Of a stretch of DNA of 64,000 nt, positions 22,974 to 33,657 are shown in pieces. The position numbers were made by a program, and so were the translations under genes. The notes below the pieces were generated by a model, which was not told where the DNA came from, did no database searches, and worked only from the letters and a program-made list of their open reading frames with translations. Origin of the DNA: Arbacia lixula (Eukaryota > Echinodermata > Echinoidea > Arbacioida > Arbaciidae); contig OZ022578.1 of NCBI GenBank assembly GCA_963669155.1, positions 7,221,387-7,285,386 on the forward strand, read 5' to 3'. The first letter of the stretch is position 1; every line of letters begins with the position of its first letter.

Positions 22974-24586
22974 TGTGTCTCGCCCACTTGCGAAAATAAC
23001 CAGAAATATCGCGATCTCCGTTGCTACGCGAAAGAAAACTGAAACAAATAAATAAGCAACTTTAAACAGACAACATCAAAATCAGGTGCAAAATAGTGAC
23101 TTTGAATAAATTTGCATAAATGTGCATGAGTAATGTTTGCCTAAATCTACATCAGTAATGCTCACACATGCTCACACAATTCTGTGCACAAGTTAGGAAG
23201 CCTTCACCAAGAGTCTTGCAAGTAAACTTTAATGTATGACCTCAAATGACCTTTGACCTTATCATGTGACCTCTTACAGCACAATAACATGCAGGTGCCC
23301 CCAGTGCATCCATCATCCAAGTTTGATTGCCATTGTAGCAACATGTGATGAGTTATGTGTGATAAGAGAGTCTTGCAAGTTAACTTTAACGTATGACCTC
23401 AAATGACCTTTGACCTTATCCTGTGACCTCCAACGGTACCATAACATGTAGGTACCCCCAGTGCATCTATGACCCAAGTTAGGTTGTAATCCAAGCAACC
23501 TATGTGAAGTTATTTGTCAAAAGAGAGTCTTGCAGGTAAACTTTAACATATGACCTCAAATGACCTTTGACCTTATCCTGTGACCTCCAACAGCACCATA
23601 ACATGTAGGTACCCCCAGTGCATCTATGACCCACGTTAGGTTGTAATCCAAGCAACCCATGTGAAGTTATTTGTCAAAAGAGAGTCTTGCAGGTAAACTT
23701 TAACATATGACCTCAAATGACCTTTGACCTTATCCTGTGACCTCCAACGCCACCATAACATGAAGGTACCCCCAGTGCATCTATGACCCAAGTTAGGTTG
23801 TAATCCAAGCAACCCATGTGAAGTTATTTGTCAAAAGAGAGTCTTGCAGGTAAACTTTAACGTATGACCTCAAATGACCTTTGACCTTATCCTGTGACCT
23901 CCAACGGTACTATAACATGTAGGTACCCCCAGTGCATCTATGACCCAAGTTAGGTTGTAATCCAAGCAACCTATGTGAAGTTATTTGTCAAAAGAGAGTC
24001 TTGCAGGTAAACTTTAACATATGACCTCAAATGACCTTTGACCTTATCCTGTGACCTCCAACAGCACCATAACATGTAGGTACCCCCAGTGCATCTATGA
24101 CCCAAGTTAGGTTGTAATCCAAGCAACCTATGTGAAGTTATTTGTCAAAAGAGAGTCTTGCAGGTAAACTTTAACGTATGACCTCAAATAACCTTTGACC
24201 TTATCCTGTGACCTCCAACGGTACCATAACATGTAGGTACCCCCAGTGCATCTATGACCCAAGTTAGGTTGTAATCCAAGCAACCTATGTGAAGTTATTT
24301 GTCAAAAGAGAGTCTTGCAGGTAAACTTTAACATATGACCTCAAATGACCTTTGACCTTATCCTGTGACCTCCAACAGCACCATAACATGAAGGTACCCC
24401 CAGTGCATCTATGACCCAAGTTAGGTTGTAATCCAAGCAACCCATGTGAAGTTATGGATCATAAGAGAGTCTTGCAGGTAAACTTTAACATTTGTGACAG
24501 ACGACGGACGACAGACGACGGACGGACGACGGACGGACGCCATTTGGATCCCTTAGTCTCGCCTTCACCTCCGGTGGGCGAGACAA
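22974..24586. mobile_element. Inverted-repeat element carrying a 157 bp satellite
   Basis: The outer ends are mirror images: TGTCTCGCCCAC at the left and GTGGGCGAGACA at the right, next to a run of GACGGACG repeats (about 24490-24542). About eight 157 bp units lie between. This matches the general design of non-autonomous elements with internal tandem arrays (for example Helentron-associated or similar), but I cannot assign the class. Confidence 0.6.
23212..24489. repeat. 157 bp satellite array, about eight units
   Basis: Units start at 23212, 23369, 23526, 23683, 23840, 23997, 24154 and 24311, with a partial unit at 24468. The period is exactly 157. Most units contain TGACCTCAAATGACCTTTGA followed by CCT and, seven bases on, another TGACCT, so four copies of the half-site AGGTCA (minus strand) per unit. 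Confidence 0.92.
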
Positions 24587-25448
24587 AAAGTGAAAAATTA
24601 TTCTTGTTTGCATTTGAAACAGCCTGACCATGTACAAGTATTTCTTTGCCATCTTTTCTCTGTGGTGTTCATATCACATGATATCAACACTGGTGAGGGT
24701 CTTGCCTGTGTGTTTTACTGGTGGAGGAATGTATTGCAGATATATACACCTAGTTAAAAGTGTATATTACACAGAACTTTTTGACATATTTCTCGAGATT
24801 TAGCTTTTTCTCCTTCAGTTCATTTTTGATACAGAATGAAACAATAATTTTGTTCTATGACCTCATACATAAAACACTCAATAATGCCTGAAATTTCAAA
24901 CATGCTAGTGAGTTTGGTTAAATACATACTGATTATCATTGTGTGGTGCTGCTTATGTTTTATTCAGGTTTTCTGCAGTACAATTCTAATTTCATTTTGC
25001 CTGCAAAGAAGCACAATTGCTACAACAGCTGTTACCTCCAAGTGTATCCATGCACTTTTCATAAATAACCAATACTCCTGAATATGTTCATCATAAAATT
25101 GACCAATAGTGCATAAATGTAATTAGACAGCACGATCAATTACTTACAAGGCCACGCTGAAAATAATGTTTTGCAATCATTGACACTCACAATCAATTGC
25201 AGTAACTATTGAGGCTTTGATATTGTTGTCATGACATTGTCATGGTGATTATTACAATCAATTGAAAGAAGTTTTGTTTACAATATTTGGATAATGGAAC
25301 AGAACTGCCATATTTCTAACTTTGGATCTTACACTATGTATATCTTGGTCAATGGTCGTGAAAATACAATGTACAGCTCTCTCTCTCTCTATCTCTCTCT
25401 CTCTCTCTCTCTTTCTTTCACCCACTATCTCCCAGCAATAGTAGATCC

Positions 25449-25603
25449 TGGGTCATATTGCATATAGGTTTTCAATTATTGAAACTTCCCATCAATGGTA
25501 ACTACCATGGCAACAGGCGCTATCATGAGAGCTCATTGGCTGTTGCCATGGTCATTACCATTGATGGGAAGTTACAGTAATTGATACCTACGTGCAACAT
25601 GGT
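25449..25603. mobile_element. Short inverted-repeat element, GGCCATGTTGCA family, copy 2
   Basis: Same family as 1257-1413. Inner arms are AACTTCCCATCAATGGTAAC and its inverse TTACCATTGATGGGAAGTT. Confidence 0.65.
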
Positions 25604-25974
25604 TCTGATCATCCTCTAAATCTACCCACAAGCTTCATTTGGTGTTTTTTTTTTCCTCCATGTCTATTAATGTCTTATTTATGTTCTGACCAGACATTGT
25701 TGGGGCAGGCTTGTTTTCCTGCTTTGACCTGTGTCAGGGTAACACTTAGGAAACACATCAGGAAGGGGGAAACATGGCAACCCTGATTAGGGCTGGTATT
25801 TCACCCTCAATCTTTTAAGGGATAACACATTTTTCTGCTCATACTCGAAGCAAAAAAAAAAAGTTGAAATGCCATGAACTCATGTCATGTTCTCGCTTGA
25901 CAAAAATCGTGTTAGTATCAGAGAGATCTCCGATAATCATGATCAGATTTCAGACAGGATGTCTGACTTGAGTG

Positions 25975-26170
25975 CTCTCTCTCTCTCTCTCTCTCTCATT
26001 CTTCCCTCTCTCTCTCTCTCATTCTTCCCTCTCTCTCTCTCTCTCTCTCTCATTCTTCCCTCTCTGTTTCTCTTTAATTCTCCCTCACTCCCTCCCTCTC
26101 TCTCTCACACACACAAACCCTCCCCCCTTTCTCTATCATTCTTTCCTTTTTTTTTAGACTCTTTAATTCT

Positions 26171-26214
<44 letters not shown>

Positions 26215-26217
26215 CTC
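25975..26217. repeat. CT-rich simple repeat region
   Basis: Interrupted CT runs with a repeated ATTCTTCCCTCTC spacer. The Ser/Leu-rich frames through it are not genes. Confidence 0.9.
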
Positions 26218-26593
26218 TCTCACACCCACATTTTCCGATCTAATTTGAATTATGGTCAACCTCTCTTAACATTGTCAACCTCTCTTAATCACTCCACATT
26301 TATTCTGTATTCTGTACAGTGTTTTTGTCATGATTTTTCTTATTTTTGTGAACAAACTGACTCGCTAATTGTACTGTCAAGGTTTTGAAATGCTTCCTGA
26401 ATGGGGTACATACTACACAAGATAGTGAAAAATGGTGTGTTTTCTTATATCATTTAGTCAAGTTCAAAGTCATAAATGGAAGAGCATTTCTCTATATGAA
26501 TATCATTTGTGGTCCAAATTACATAATGCATTGTATGCCTGTTGCACTACTGAAGGGTGATTTTTGGCACCCTTGGCACAGTCTGCAGCTTAC

Positions 26594-26716
26594 CTGAGAA
26601 GTGAAGGGCTGTCTTGCCATTGAAGTCCTGGGCATTGATGGGCACCCCAGCCATGATGAGTCTATGCATGGAGTTCAGGTGCCCACCCTTAGAGGCGCAG
26701 TGCAGAGCTGTGCAAC
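26594..26716 (-). CDS. Ankycorbin/UACA-like gene, exon 4 (ankyrin repeat)
   Basis: Residues 86 to 127. The acceptor is GGCAG|GT and the donor TCAG|GTAAGC, phase 1 on both sides. The exon encodes a canonical ankyrin repeat, CTALHCASKGGHLNSMHRLI then MAGVPINAQDFNGKTALHFS, and so also starts the next repeat. It is separated from exon 3 by the 18.7 kb intron that contains the LTR retrotransposon, and a G/A-rich minisatellite starts about 50 bp upstream of the acceptor. Confidence 0.85.
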
Positions 26717-26764
26717 CTGCCAGCCAGCATGGGGGTTTGCAGAGCAGACGGGGAGGTGCAGAGA

Positions 26765-27075
26765 TTAGGGGAATGGGGGGGGGGGGGGGAGCAGAGAGGG
26801 GGTAGAGAGATTCATTTGCGAGATGGGGGGGGGGGGACAGAATAGTAGTAGAGAGAGAGGAAAATGGGGAGAAAATGGGATAGAGAGATGGGAGCGAAAG
26901 GGGGAGAGAGAGAGGGGGGGCAGAGAGGGGGTATAGAGAGAGAGATACACGTGCGGGGGCGGGGGGAAGCAGAATAGTGGTAGAGAGAGGAAAATGGGGA
27001 GAAAATGGGATAGAGAGATGGGAGAGAGAGGGGGAGAAAGAGAAAGAGAGGGGGGTCGGGGAATAGTATGGGATG
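26765..27075. repeat. G/A-rich minisatellite beside exon 4
   Basis: Period about 130 bases (AAAATGGGGAGAAAATGGGA at 26861 and 26991), with G runs up to 13. It starts about 50 bases upstream of the exon 4 acceptor. On the transcribed strand it is C/T-rich and could act as a very long pyrimidine tract. Confidence 0.85.
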
Positions 27076-28495
27076 GGACAGAGAAGGGAAGAACAGGAGA
27101 GAGATACGAATGAAAGATTTAATGGTCAAATTTACACACATCAAAAATTGTCAAGTCTTGGTATTTACACAACCTGAGTAAAGTTCTCTAACGTTTTTTC
27201 TTCTTTATGGAGCGGTATTCAAACAATGAAAAATGTTAGGCTCCAAAGCACATATACATTTTGAAGCACAATTTGCAAAACTAAATTCAAATACATTCCA
27301 TTGCACATAGAGATCACAGGTATACATGTACAATTAATTTTCCACATTTTTGTGAAGAAGAGATAAGACACACAGGTACCTCTGTGATTTGTCTGCATGA
27401 TCAACCTTTCCAGAAAGCTATTTTTAAACATAGCTGCTCAATGTATGAACCTTGGCGTAAATCAGGGCAATTTTCTGAGCTTAAGATCAGTCATCTCCAA
27501 AGCAAAGCATCCCTGGATCCAGTCAGGGTGTCCACAAAAAAAAAAAAATCATTGTATATACAACAAAATTCTGTGTGTGGATGGTGACTACCGATACGTC
27601 GTATAAGTAAAAGTTCTATAAAGAAACATGAGTCTGGGCATCGTTTCAAACTAGAACGGTATAAAGCATCATGCTTAATCACAGTTCACTGTGTGTGTAT
27701 ACATTACTAACGATATGTCTCATAACTGGGTAGAGCTTTGCGTGACCTCTCGCGCAAAAGACCCAATCAACTAGAGCATGCTCTCTGACGACAGGCAGAC
27801 AGCATAAAACAACAAGATGAGCAATAGCAGTCAGCTCACCTGTACAACATTTCTTAATTGAGTTTCGTTACAATTTGTTTGTATGTGGGAACACCCTGTT
27901 TGCTATACGATGATTCTTTTTAGCGTTTCAGTTTAGATTTCTTCGTGTGTGAACACCTATATGATGATTCTACTTTTACGACTCATTTTTTGTGTGTGGA
28001 CACGTAGAGTTTCATCTACTTCTTCAGTCATACGGCCAGTAAAAGAAATACAGTTTGTCACATCTTTTCCCTTGAGTACGGCATAATCAATGCCTCAGCA
28101 ACACAGTTTTGTGAGCTAAAAAGTCTTCTGGGGCAAAAATGAGGGGGAGAGGCAATATTCACACTTTTCCTGTGAGGCCAATTATTTTGTCTGAAATCTG
28201 GACTTTTTCAAGCCAACTTTATGACACAAACGCATTGATCAATGCTTTTTCTGACACTCTTGGAGTTTTCACAGAGGCTCTTATGCCATTTACAGAGATT
28301 CTTGTTTGCATTTATATTAGAAATTAAAAAATCACTACAAAATCATGAATTGATAGTTATTAATTCACAATCTGAAATCATGATTACAATACCTGCAATC
28401 AAGGCTGAATGTTTAATGTTTGAAAATTCTTTTTCATGTAATGGTGCTAGATCGTGGCGCAGCTATACATTGCAGTATTTGATCAAAACAGTCAT

Positions 28496-28655
28496 GGGCA
28501 CTGTGTTGCATAAAAATTTCAATTTATGGTAACTTTGCTACCAATGGCAATTTCAATGGAAACCTTGGATTTCATTGGCTGTCAAGCAATATTACCACGG
28601 TAGTCACGATTGATGGCAGAGCTACCATTCATGGTAAAGTTTCATACAACAGGGC
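28496..28655. mobile_element. Short inverted-repeat element, GGCCATGTTGCA family, copy 3
   Basis: Ends GGGCACTGTGTTGCATAAA and TTTCATACAACAGGGCC; no ORF. The most diverged of the three copies. Confidence 0.55.
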
Positions 28656-29192
28656 CATAGTAACAGTCAGATGCTAGTGCCTCTCAGCCAATCAAAACTG
28701 AGGATTTCACTGAAGTTGTCAGCACTGACCAGTTAGTCTGTGCTGACAACGTTCATGAAATGCCCTCCAGAAGACGTTGAAATTCCCTCGGCTACCCCTT
28801 TCTGTCCCTTCCCTTTAACACCAAACGCCTCTCCACATGCTCTAATCACTATGCATCGGTACGAGAGTGACAGATTGTTGCCAATTTAAATCTCGAGTCT
28901 GGTGATAGTAATCTCACATTCTGTCAACTAGGAGGATTTTTGATGGTGAATAAGCACATTTTTTTTTAGTCATCCATGATGTTCATTACACATTTTTTGT
29001 AAGTATTCTGCGGTACATGCCGGTACACATGAGCTGATCGTGGCTCTTGCATGTCATGTTTTACAGTACTGGGTATATACATGTATCCGGAAAAGGGGAT
29101 TGTACATGTACATGTACTAATATAGAATGTCCTGGACTCTCTCTCTCCCCTCCGACCAACCCTCTCTATCTGTCAGTTTCTGTCTGTTTATT

Positions 29193-29212
29193 TCTCTCTC
29201 TCTCTCTCTCTT

Positions 29213-29274
<62 letters not shown>
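29193..29274. repeat. (CT)n microsatellite
   Basis: Long CT run, interrupted once by TTTCTTT. Confidence 0.95.
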
Positions 29275-29275
<1 letters not shown>

Positions 29276-29599
29276 ATAGAGCCTGCACTTGTAAATTGTA
29301 CAAACCATTCACAATGTGCATACATGAGTCAACTCCAAACTATAGTACAACCAAAAAGTATTACGACTGGATTAGACTAGACTGAAATCAAATGCAATAT
29401 AAAATAAAAATATTACCTTCTAAAATCTGCAAACATGTTCCCATATGTATACAATTTTTTCCAATTCTTATAGCAACTCCCACCTTTGCTAAAATATTCA
29501 GCCCTTTAATTGGACATGTACAGTTGGCAAAGTAAAACAAAGTAGTTCGCGAACCATGAGTCTTGCCTTATTTCATAATCAATATAGAGTGCTGAGTTG

Positions 29600-29986
29600 T
29601 TTTCCAAATATCTCAAATGGTGCCTAGATGACCTTTGATTTCATCATCCTCATGAGACACACGTGGTATTACCCAACGATCATTTTTGTACCAAGTATGA
29701 TCACACTTGATGTAGAAATAAAGAATGAGAGCAAGTCAAACAAAAACTTTGAGAAAAATGATGCACTTGGCCTCATATCATTTGAGGTTTTGACCCCTAG
29801 ATGACCTTTGACCCCATCAGCCTCATGAAGACATATGTGATATTATCCAAGAATCATTTGTACCAAGTGTGATCACAATTAATGCAGAAATAAAGAAATG
29901 AGAGCAAGTCAAACAAAAACTGATTAAAAAACTAAAAAAAAGTGATTACTCGGCCTCTGCCAAACTTTGTTCAGGCGAGACAAAAA
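29600..29986. repeat. Two-unit repeat with AGGTCA sites, GGCGAGACA end
   Basis: Two diverged units of about 180 bp (GATGACCTTTGATTTCATCA and GATGACCTTTGACCCCATCA). It ends in AGGCGAGACAAAA, the same terminus as the satellite element at 22974-24586, so it is a second, shorter member of that family. Confidence 0.6.
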
Positions 29987-30199
29987 AGAATCAAAATGAT
30001 GTTTAAGAGGATAATCTCAAGGACGTATCAGATATTCTACAGGCTTTGAATATCAAAACATGATGAAGTGATTAAGAGACATGTGGAAGTCAGTTACTGT
30101 ATGCAAACTCCTTGAGTCTCAAACTGAATCATAAGTGGAAGGTGGGCTTAACCACTTAATCGCTCACCATTATAGTGACGCACCGGTGATGTGATTTAA

Positions 30200-30609
30200 A
30201 GGGATAGTCCACCCTGAAATTAAGTTAGTTTTAAAAGCAAAAAACTGAAAGAAACATATTGGTGAAGGTTAATGAACATCCATCACAGGATATGAAAGTT
30301 AGGATTGTTTTAATTTTTGTTTTAAATTTTGATCCTCTCAAAAGGACACATCATTTCACCTGTGCATTTGATACATTATTAGAAACATGTATAGACACAT
30401 ACCTCTATGAAAAAGATTTATTTACACGGAAGAAGAGCATTATACAGCACACAACATATGGGAGAGCACCTCGCATGTGACATCACAAAAGTAAGATTTT
30501 AAAAAATCATCTTTCTTTTCCTTTGATGGATTTTTGTCAAACCTTTACTAATATGTTTCTTTAATGTTTCTGTCTTCATTAAAACTTAATTTCAGGGAGG
30601 AATATGCCT
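30200..30609. mobile_element. TTAA-flanked inverted-repeat element (AAGGGATAGTCC type), copy 1
   Basis: Flanked by TTAA (30196-30199 and 30610-30613). The ends are AGGGATAGTCCACCCTGAAA and TTTCAGGGAGGAATATGCCT, and the inner pair is TTAAGTTAGTTTT / AAAACTTAATTTC. A second copy ends at 60050. The LTR element inserted 31 bases beyond its right end. Confidence 0.7.
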
Positions 30610-31321
30610 TTAATCGCTCACCATTAATGAGGTGATATGATTATTGTAGCGCCATGTAAAATGGGCTAAGAATAACTTTAACTTGAAGATAGGTACGAGG
30701 TAAAAGTTCAATGTGAACTCAGGGAACAGGTGCCTTATGTCACTCATAACTAGGAGTCCGTCCCTGTTGTTAATTCAGTTTCTATATTTTTAGGGCACAG
30801 TGATTTCTTTTTATAGTTCTTATCCAAGAGGAATAGTTTGGGGAGAGAAGGGAGGACTTTGTCAGCATATATGATGGCTGTAAATACCCAGTGCCCATTT
30901 GGTTCCCTGTGATAAATTGGTGCTTGATCGTGGCTTTTGATGTTTCATATTTAGGAAAGACAGAGGAGAAATCCGAGGGGATAAGAGTTGTTTTAACTTT
31001 CTGTTAATAGAAGGAGCACTTTGGGTCAATAGAGTCACGGGCAAACTGTCATGAGTAACTGCGCTGGTGTCAGTGGAGAATGACCAGACGTGTTAGGGGA
31101 GAAATTATCGATAGTAGGGAAAAAGTTAGAGGAGTGACCAATCAAGAAAGTTGAGGTGTTGAATATGTATTTAGGAATAGAAATGACCAATTGGGAGGTT
31201 GTTGTTAGGGCAGAGAGATGAGAATATTATGGGATGTAATTATAAGGAAAAGAATAGAACTCCCCAACATGATATGCAAATGGAAGTGTAGAAGTGAAAA
31301 TGTTATGAATGCATGATGAGG

Positions 31322-31327
31322 TATAAA
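31322..31327 (+). promoter_or_regulatory. TATA-like motif of the 5' LTR
   Basis: GGTATAAATTCC is the only clear TATA motif in the middle of the LTR. It would place transcription start near 31350, with AATAAA about 840 bases downstream, consistent with a U3-R-U5 layout. Confidence 0.5.
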
Positions 31328-32185
31328 TTCCCTTCCCACCCTTTCCTCTTTGCATTGCATCCACCACCCCTGCCTCACGGCATTGCATCCACCACCCTTG
31401 CCTCACGGCATTTCATCCATCCCTCCCACCGTCCACTCATCGTCCAGTTTGTCCCTATCCTGCTGTGTACTTGGAGGAGATTGGTTTTTTTTTTCCTTTA
31501 TTTGCCTGCTTTTATTTCGCTTTGCCAGCAGTGCACCAAGTTTAAATTTTAGTTTGTGGAGACTTCGTCGATTTTATTCAATTTGGAGGGAGAATTCTGA
31601 AAAAGTTGAGAACTTGTACCACTCCTCCACCGCCATCTTGAACTGTTCAAAGTAAATTTGTACAGCAGTGTTTACCCTGCGCGAGCAGCAAGATAAATTG
31701 TTGCATATTCTACTGAACAATCACCAAGTCAGACTCTAACTTTGTTGTATCCTGAGTTCGAGAGTTGTAACCAGATTGTTCCAGTGTTCCTGAAATTGTT
31801 CCAGTGTTCCTGAAACTGTTCCTGTCCTCCTGCTTTCCCGACGTTCGCGAGCTGTTCCAGGCTACTCTACGTTTGTTTGATGTCCCCGAGCCCCGTTCCG
31901 AAATACCGGTCAAGAGCGTAACAAGAGCGTAACACGAGCGATCGCGATCCAGATTTCAAGTAAGAGAAGAGACTTTCGCGAAAAAGTAGTAAGTGGCCAC
32001 AGACTAATATTCATCTTCCCATTAACCACTCCCTCTCCGATTGCATGTTCCCCTCTTGTAGGTTAAGCACAACAATTCACGGTTAAGTTAGTTATGATTA
32101 AGTTAGTCGTAATTACGTCAGTCATAAATGTGAGAATTGTGAATTACGGTCACGAAGAAGAGAAAGCATTTACGTATCTTTTATT

Positions 32186-32191
32186 AATAAA
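32186..32191 (+). terminator. AATAAA polyadenylation signal in LTR
   Basis: AATAAA within TTATTAATAAATCATT. It occurs at the same place in the 3' LTR (42409-42414), where it would act for element transcripts. Confidence 0.5.
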
Positions 32192-32418
32192 TCATTTACC
32201 AAGTGATACTTTAATTGACGCTTGTGTTTTGACATGCTATTTATGTTGTCCTCTTGTCCTTTAAGTAAATTTAAGTAACGGTGGTTTTGATTGGCTTTTC
32301 CCCTGCCCGAGTTGGAACAGCGAACCGCATAGCTAACAGACCATTATCTAGTTCCATCTCGGTACTCCTCTTCACTGTACCCACAGTTGAAGCAGAGAGT
32401 TGAAGCAGCGGGGTTAGA

Positions 32419-32450
32419 CGGAACTCACGACCTTCGCGTCATCAGCACGA
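32419..32450 (+). promoter_or_regulatory. Candidate primer-binding site resembling antisense tRNA
   Basis: Directly after the LTR the plus strand reads CGGAACTCACGACCTTCGCG and then TCATCAGCACGA. Its reverse complement contains AAGGTCGTGAGTTC, a typical tRNA variable loop plus T-arm, preceded by a stem-loop (TCGTG-CTGATGA-CGCGA) like an anticodon arm. There is no TGG at the start, so priming from a tRNA 3' CCA end is unlikely. Priming by an internally cut tRNA is inference. Confidence 0.4.
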
Positions 32451-32555
32451 TTTATGATTAATGATTATAATTGATTTGATATAATTCCCCTTGTTTATTT
32501 TTGTACGTGGAAGAGCTAGAGATAGTTTGGGTTGAGATAGTTGTTTCGTATTTGG

Positions 32556-33200
32556 ATGTCAGGAAAAATAAAATTGAAGACGGTAGAAATAAAATTGTCT
32601 TCAAAAGAGTGGGAAAAGTTACAGCAGGTTTCGGGGTACATACGGTCCTTAGTAGAGTGCTGCGGGGAGGAGGCGGAGTCATTCCCATTTAATTTAAATT
32701 TTACAGTACCTGATAAGTTCCATAAACCGGAGTATTACCTAGGATTACTAACACAAGGGATTACCGGCGGAACAGCATTTTACATTGACAAAGTTGACAA
32801 ATTTTTAGAGTTAACGGACTACTTGCTCGTGGAAGAAGAGATAGTAATAGAAATTCTACAGGGAGGGGGGAATTATAAACCTAGCAGTATCACCCAATTG
32901 TTAAAAGACTTTGTTAGGGCCCAAGAATTAGATTTAAGAAAAATAGTGCATTTTTTCACGACCACATTGAGGATTCCCGAGCCAACACCGAATACTGAGC
33001 TCCGGTTCCTGGAATTGTGGATCGATGTGACTATAGTGCCTAGTGTTGTTAACGAATTCGAATTTGAAAAAGTTTTAGTACAAGGAAGTTCAAATCTATA
33101 CGAATTAAAGAAGGTTTACACCCACCCGCTTATGAGAATATTCCCCGATCTAGCTATCCGATATAACGTGCGGGGCTATGATGGTTGGTGTTGGGAATGA
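32556..33200 (+). CDS. Accessory ORF A in leader, Skp1/BTB-like by eye
   Basis: A 214-codon ORF starting ATGTCAGGAAAA and ending before gag. I do not recognise it as a named retroelement protein. The N-terminal half follows the order of a Skp1/BTB fold: strand (KTVEIKLSSKEW), helix (QQVSGYIRSLVECC), strand and buried Pro motif (FNLNFTVPDKFHKPEYYLGL), then helices (VDKFLELTDYLLVEEEIVIE). The last piece resembles the L-ELADYL core of Skp1 and of giant-virus BTB/Skp1 proteins. The C-terminal half (to RGYDGWCWE) has no match I can name. Composition is ordinary protein-like and the frame is free of stops in a young element, which argues that it is translated. If it is Skp1-like, a link to cullin ubiquitin ligases would follow, but only as inference. 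Confidence 0.55.
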   Translation: MSGKIKLKTVEIKLSSKEWEKLQQVSGYIRSLVECCGEEAESFPFNLNFTVPDKFHKPEYYLGLLTQGITGGTAFYIDKVDKFLELTDYLLVEEEIVIEILQGGGNYKPSSITQLLKDFVRAQELDLRKIVHFFTTTLRIPEPTPNTELRFLELWIDVTIVPSVVNEFEFEKVLVQGSSNLYELKKVYTHPLMRIFPDLAIRYNVRGYDGWCWE

Positions 33201-33335
33201 GGAAAAATGAAGGTATTTAGAGGTATTTAAATGTTAAGAGTTTTATCAGTGAATTGTTTTGTAGTCTTTTTTCCTTTGCTGTTTTTTTTGCTAGCTGTTT
33301 TAGACCTATTTTATTCCCGGTGCTGAATTTAGGAT

Positions 33336-33551
33336 ATGTCGCAAGAGAAGAGTGTTCTTGATAGAAAATCTCAGAATGCTGTTACCCAGACTATACTGAG
33401 CGGGGATGTTATGCTAGCCTCCGCGAGCACCGAAATTGTACATCGGCACCAGCACTATCACATCCATCAATTTACTACCCAGCAAGGCATGATAAAGGTT
33501 AAGAAAGAAATGACACGCTCTGACCCGCAGCAGAATCCCAACCCCCAATAG
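33336..33551 (+). CDS. Accessory ORF B in leader, 71 codons, unknown
   Basis: ATG at 33336 with A at -3. The product begins MSQEKSVLDRKSQNAVTQ, has a central His/Gln-rich strand-like stretch (IVHRHQHYHIHQFTTQQ), and ends in a basic then Pro/Gln-rich tail. No domain is recognised and there is no signal or membrane segment. It lies 135 bases after ORF A and 106 before ORF C. Whether it is translated is uncertain: a frame of this length can arise by chance. Confidence 0.35.
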   Translation: MSQEKSVLDRKSQNAVTQTILSGDVMLASASTEIVHRHQHYHIHQFTTQQGMIKVKKEMTRSDPQQNPNPQ

Positions 33552-33657
33552 TGGTCCCTGATATGTATAGCTATTTCGCGTATATTATGTGCAGTTATTG
33601 TTTTTCGTTCTGTTTGTAGAGGTATTTGCTATTTTTGTTTTTGTTTGGTGATTCAAT

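Larger units (their letters stand above)
22800..26593. other. Intron 4: satellite-bearing element and CT repeats
   Basis: Holds a decayed TTAA-type fragment (about 22843-22910), the satellite-carrying element at 22974-24586, a short inverted-repeat element (25449-25603) and CT-rich tracts (25378-25413, 25975-26217). No exon recognised. Confidence 0.6.
26717..30644. other. Intron 3, part upstream (plus sense) of the LTR element
   Basis: Contains the G/A minisatellite, a third GGCCATGTTGCA element (28496-28655), a CT microsatellite (about 29193-29274), a two-unit repeat ending in AGGCGAGACAAAA (about 29600-29986) and a TTAA-flanked element (30200-30609). No coding sequence was recognised. Confidence 0.6.
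30645..32418 (+). repeat. 5' LTR
   Basis: A 1,774 bp direct repeat, starting TGTAGCGCC and ending GGGTTAGA, so the terminus is TG...GA and not the usual TG...CA. The end assignment follows from the flanking ATTAT duplication. It contains a TATA motif at 31322-31327, followed by a 28 bp tandem repeat (GCATCCACCACCC) and a CCAGTGTTCCTGAAA tandem repeat near 31785. AATAAA lies at 32186-32191. Confidence 0.95.

Noticed and set aside
23212-24489. Regularly spaced repeats as a CRISPR-like array
   Set aside because: Whole 157-bp units are repeated with no unique spacers, in a eukaryotic intron: a satellite, not CRISPR.
31313-31655. Frames of 79 and 101 codons inside the LTRs
   Set aside because: They lie across the presumed transcription start and tandem repeats; no motif, and no reason to think an LTR gene is encoded.
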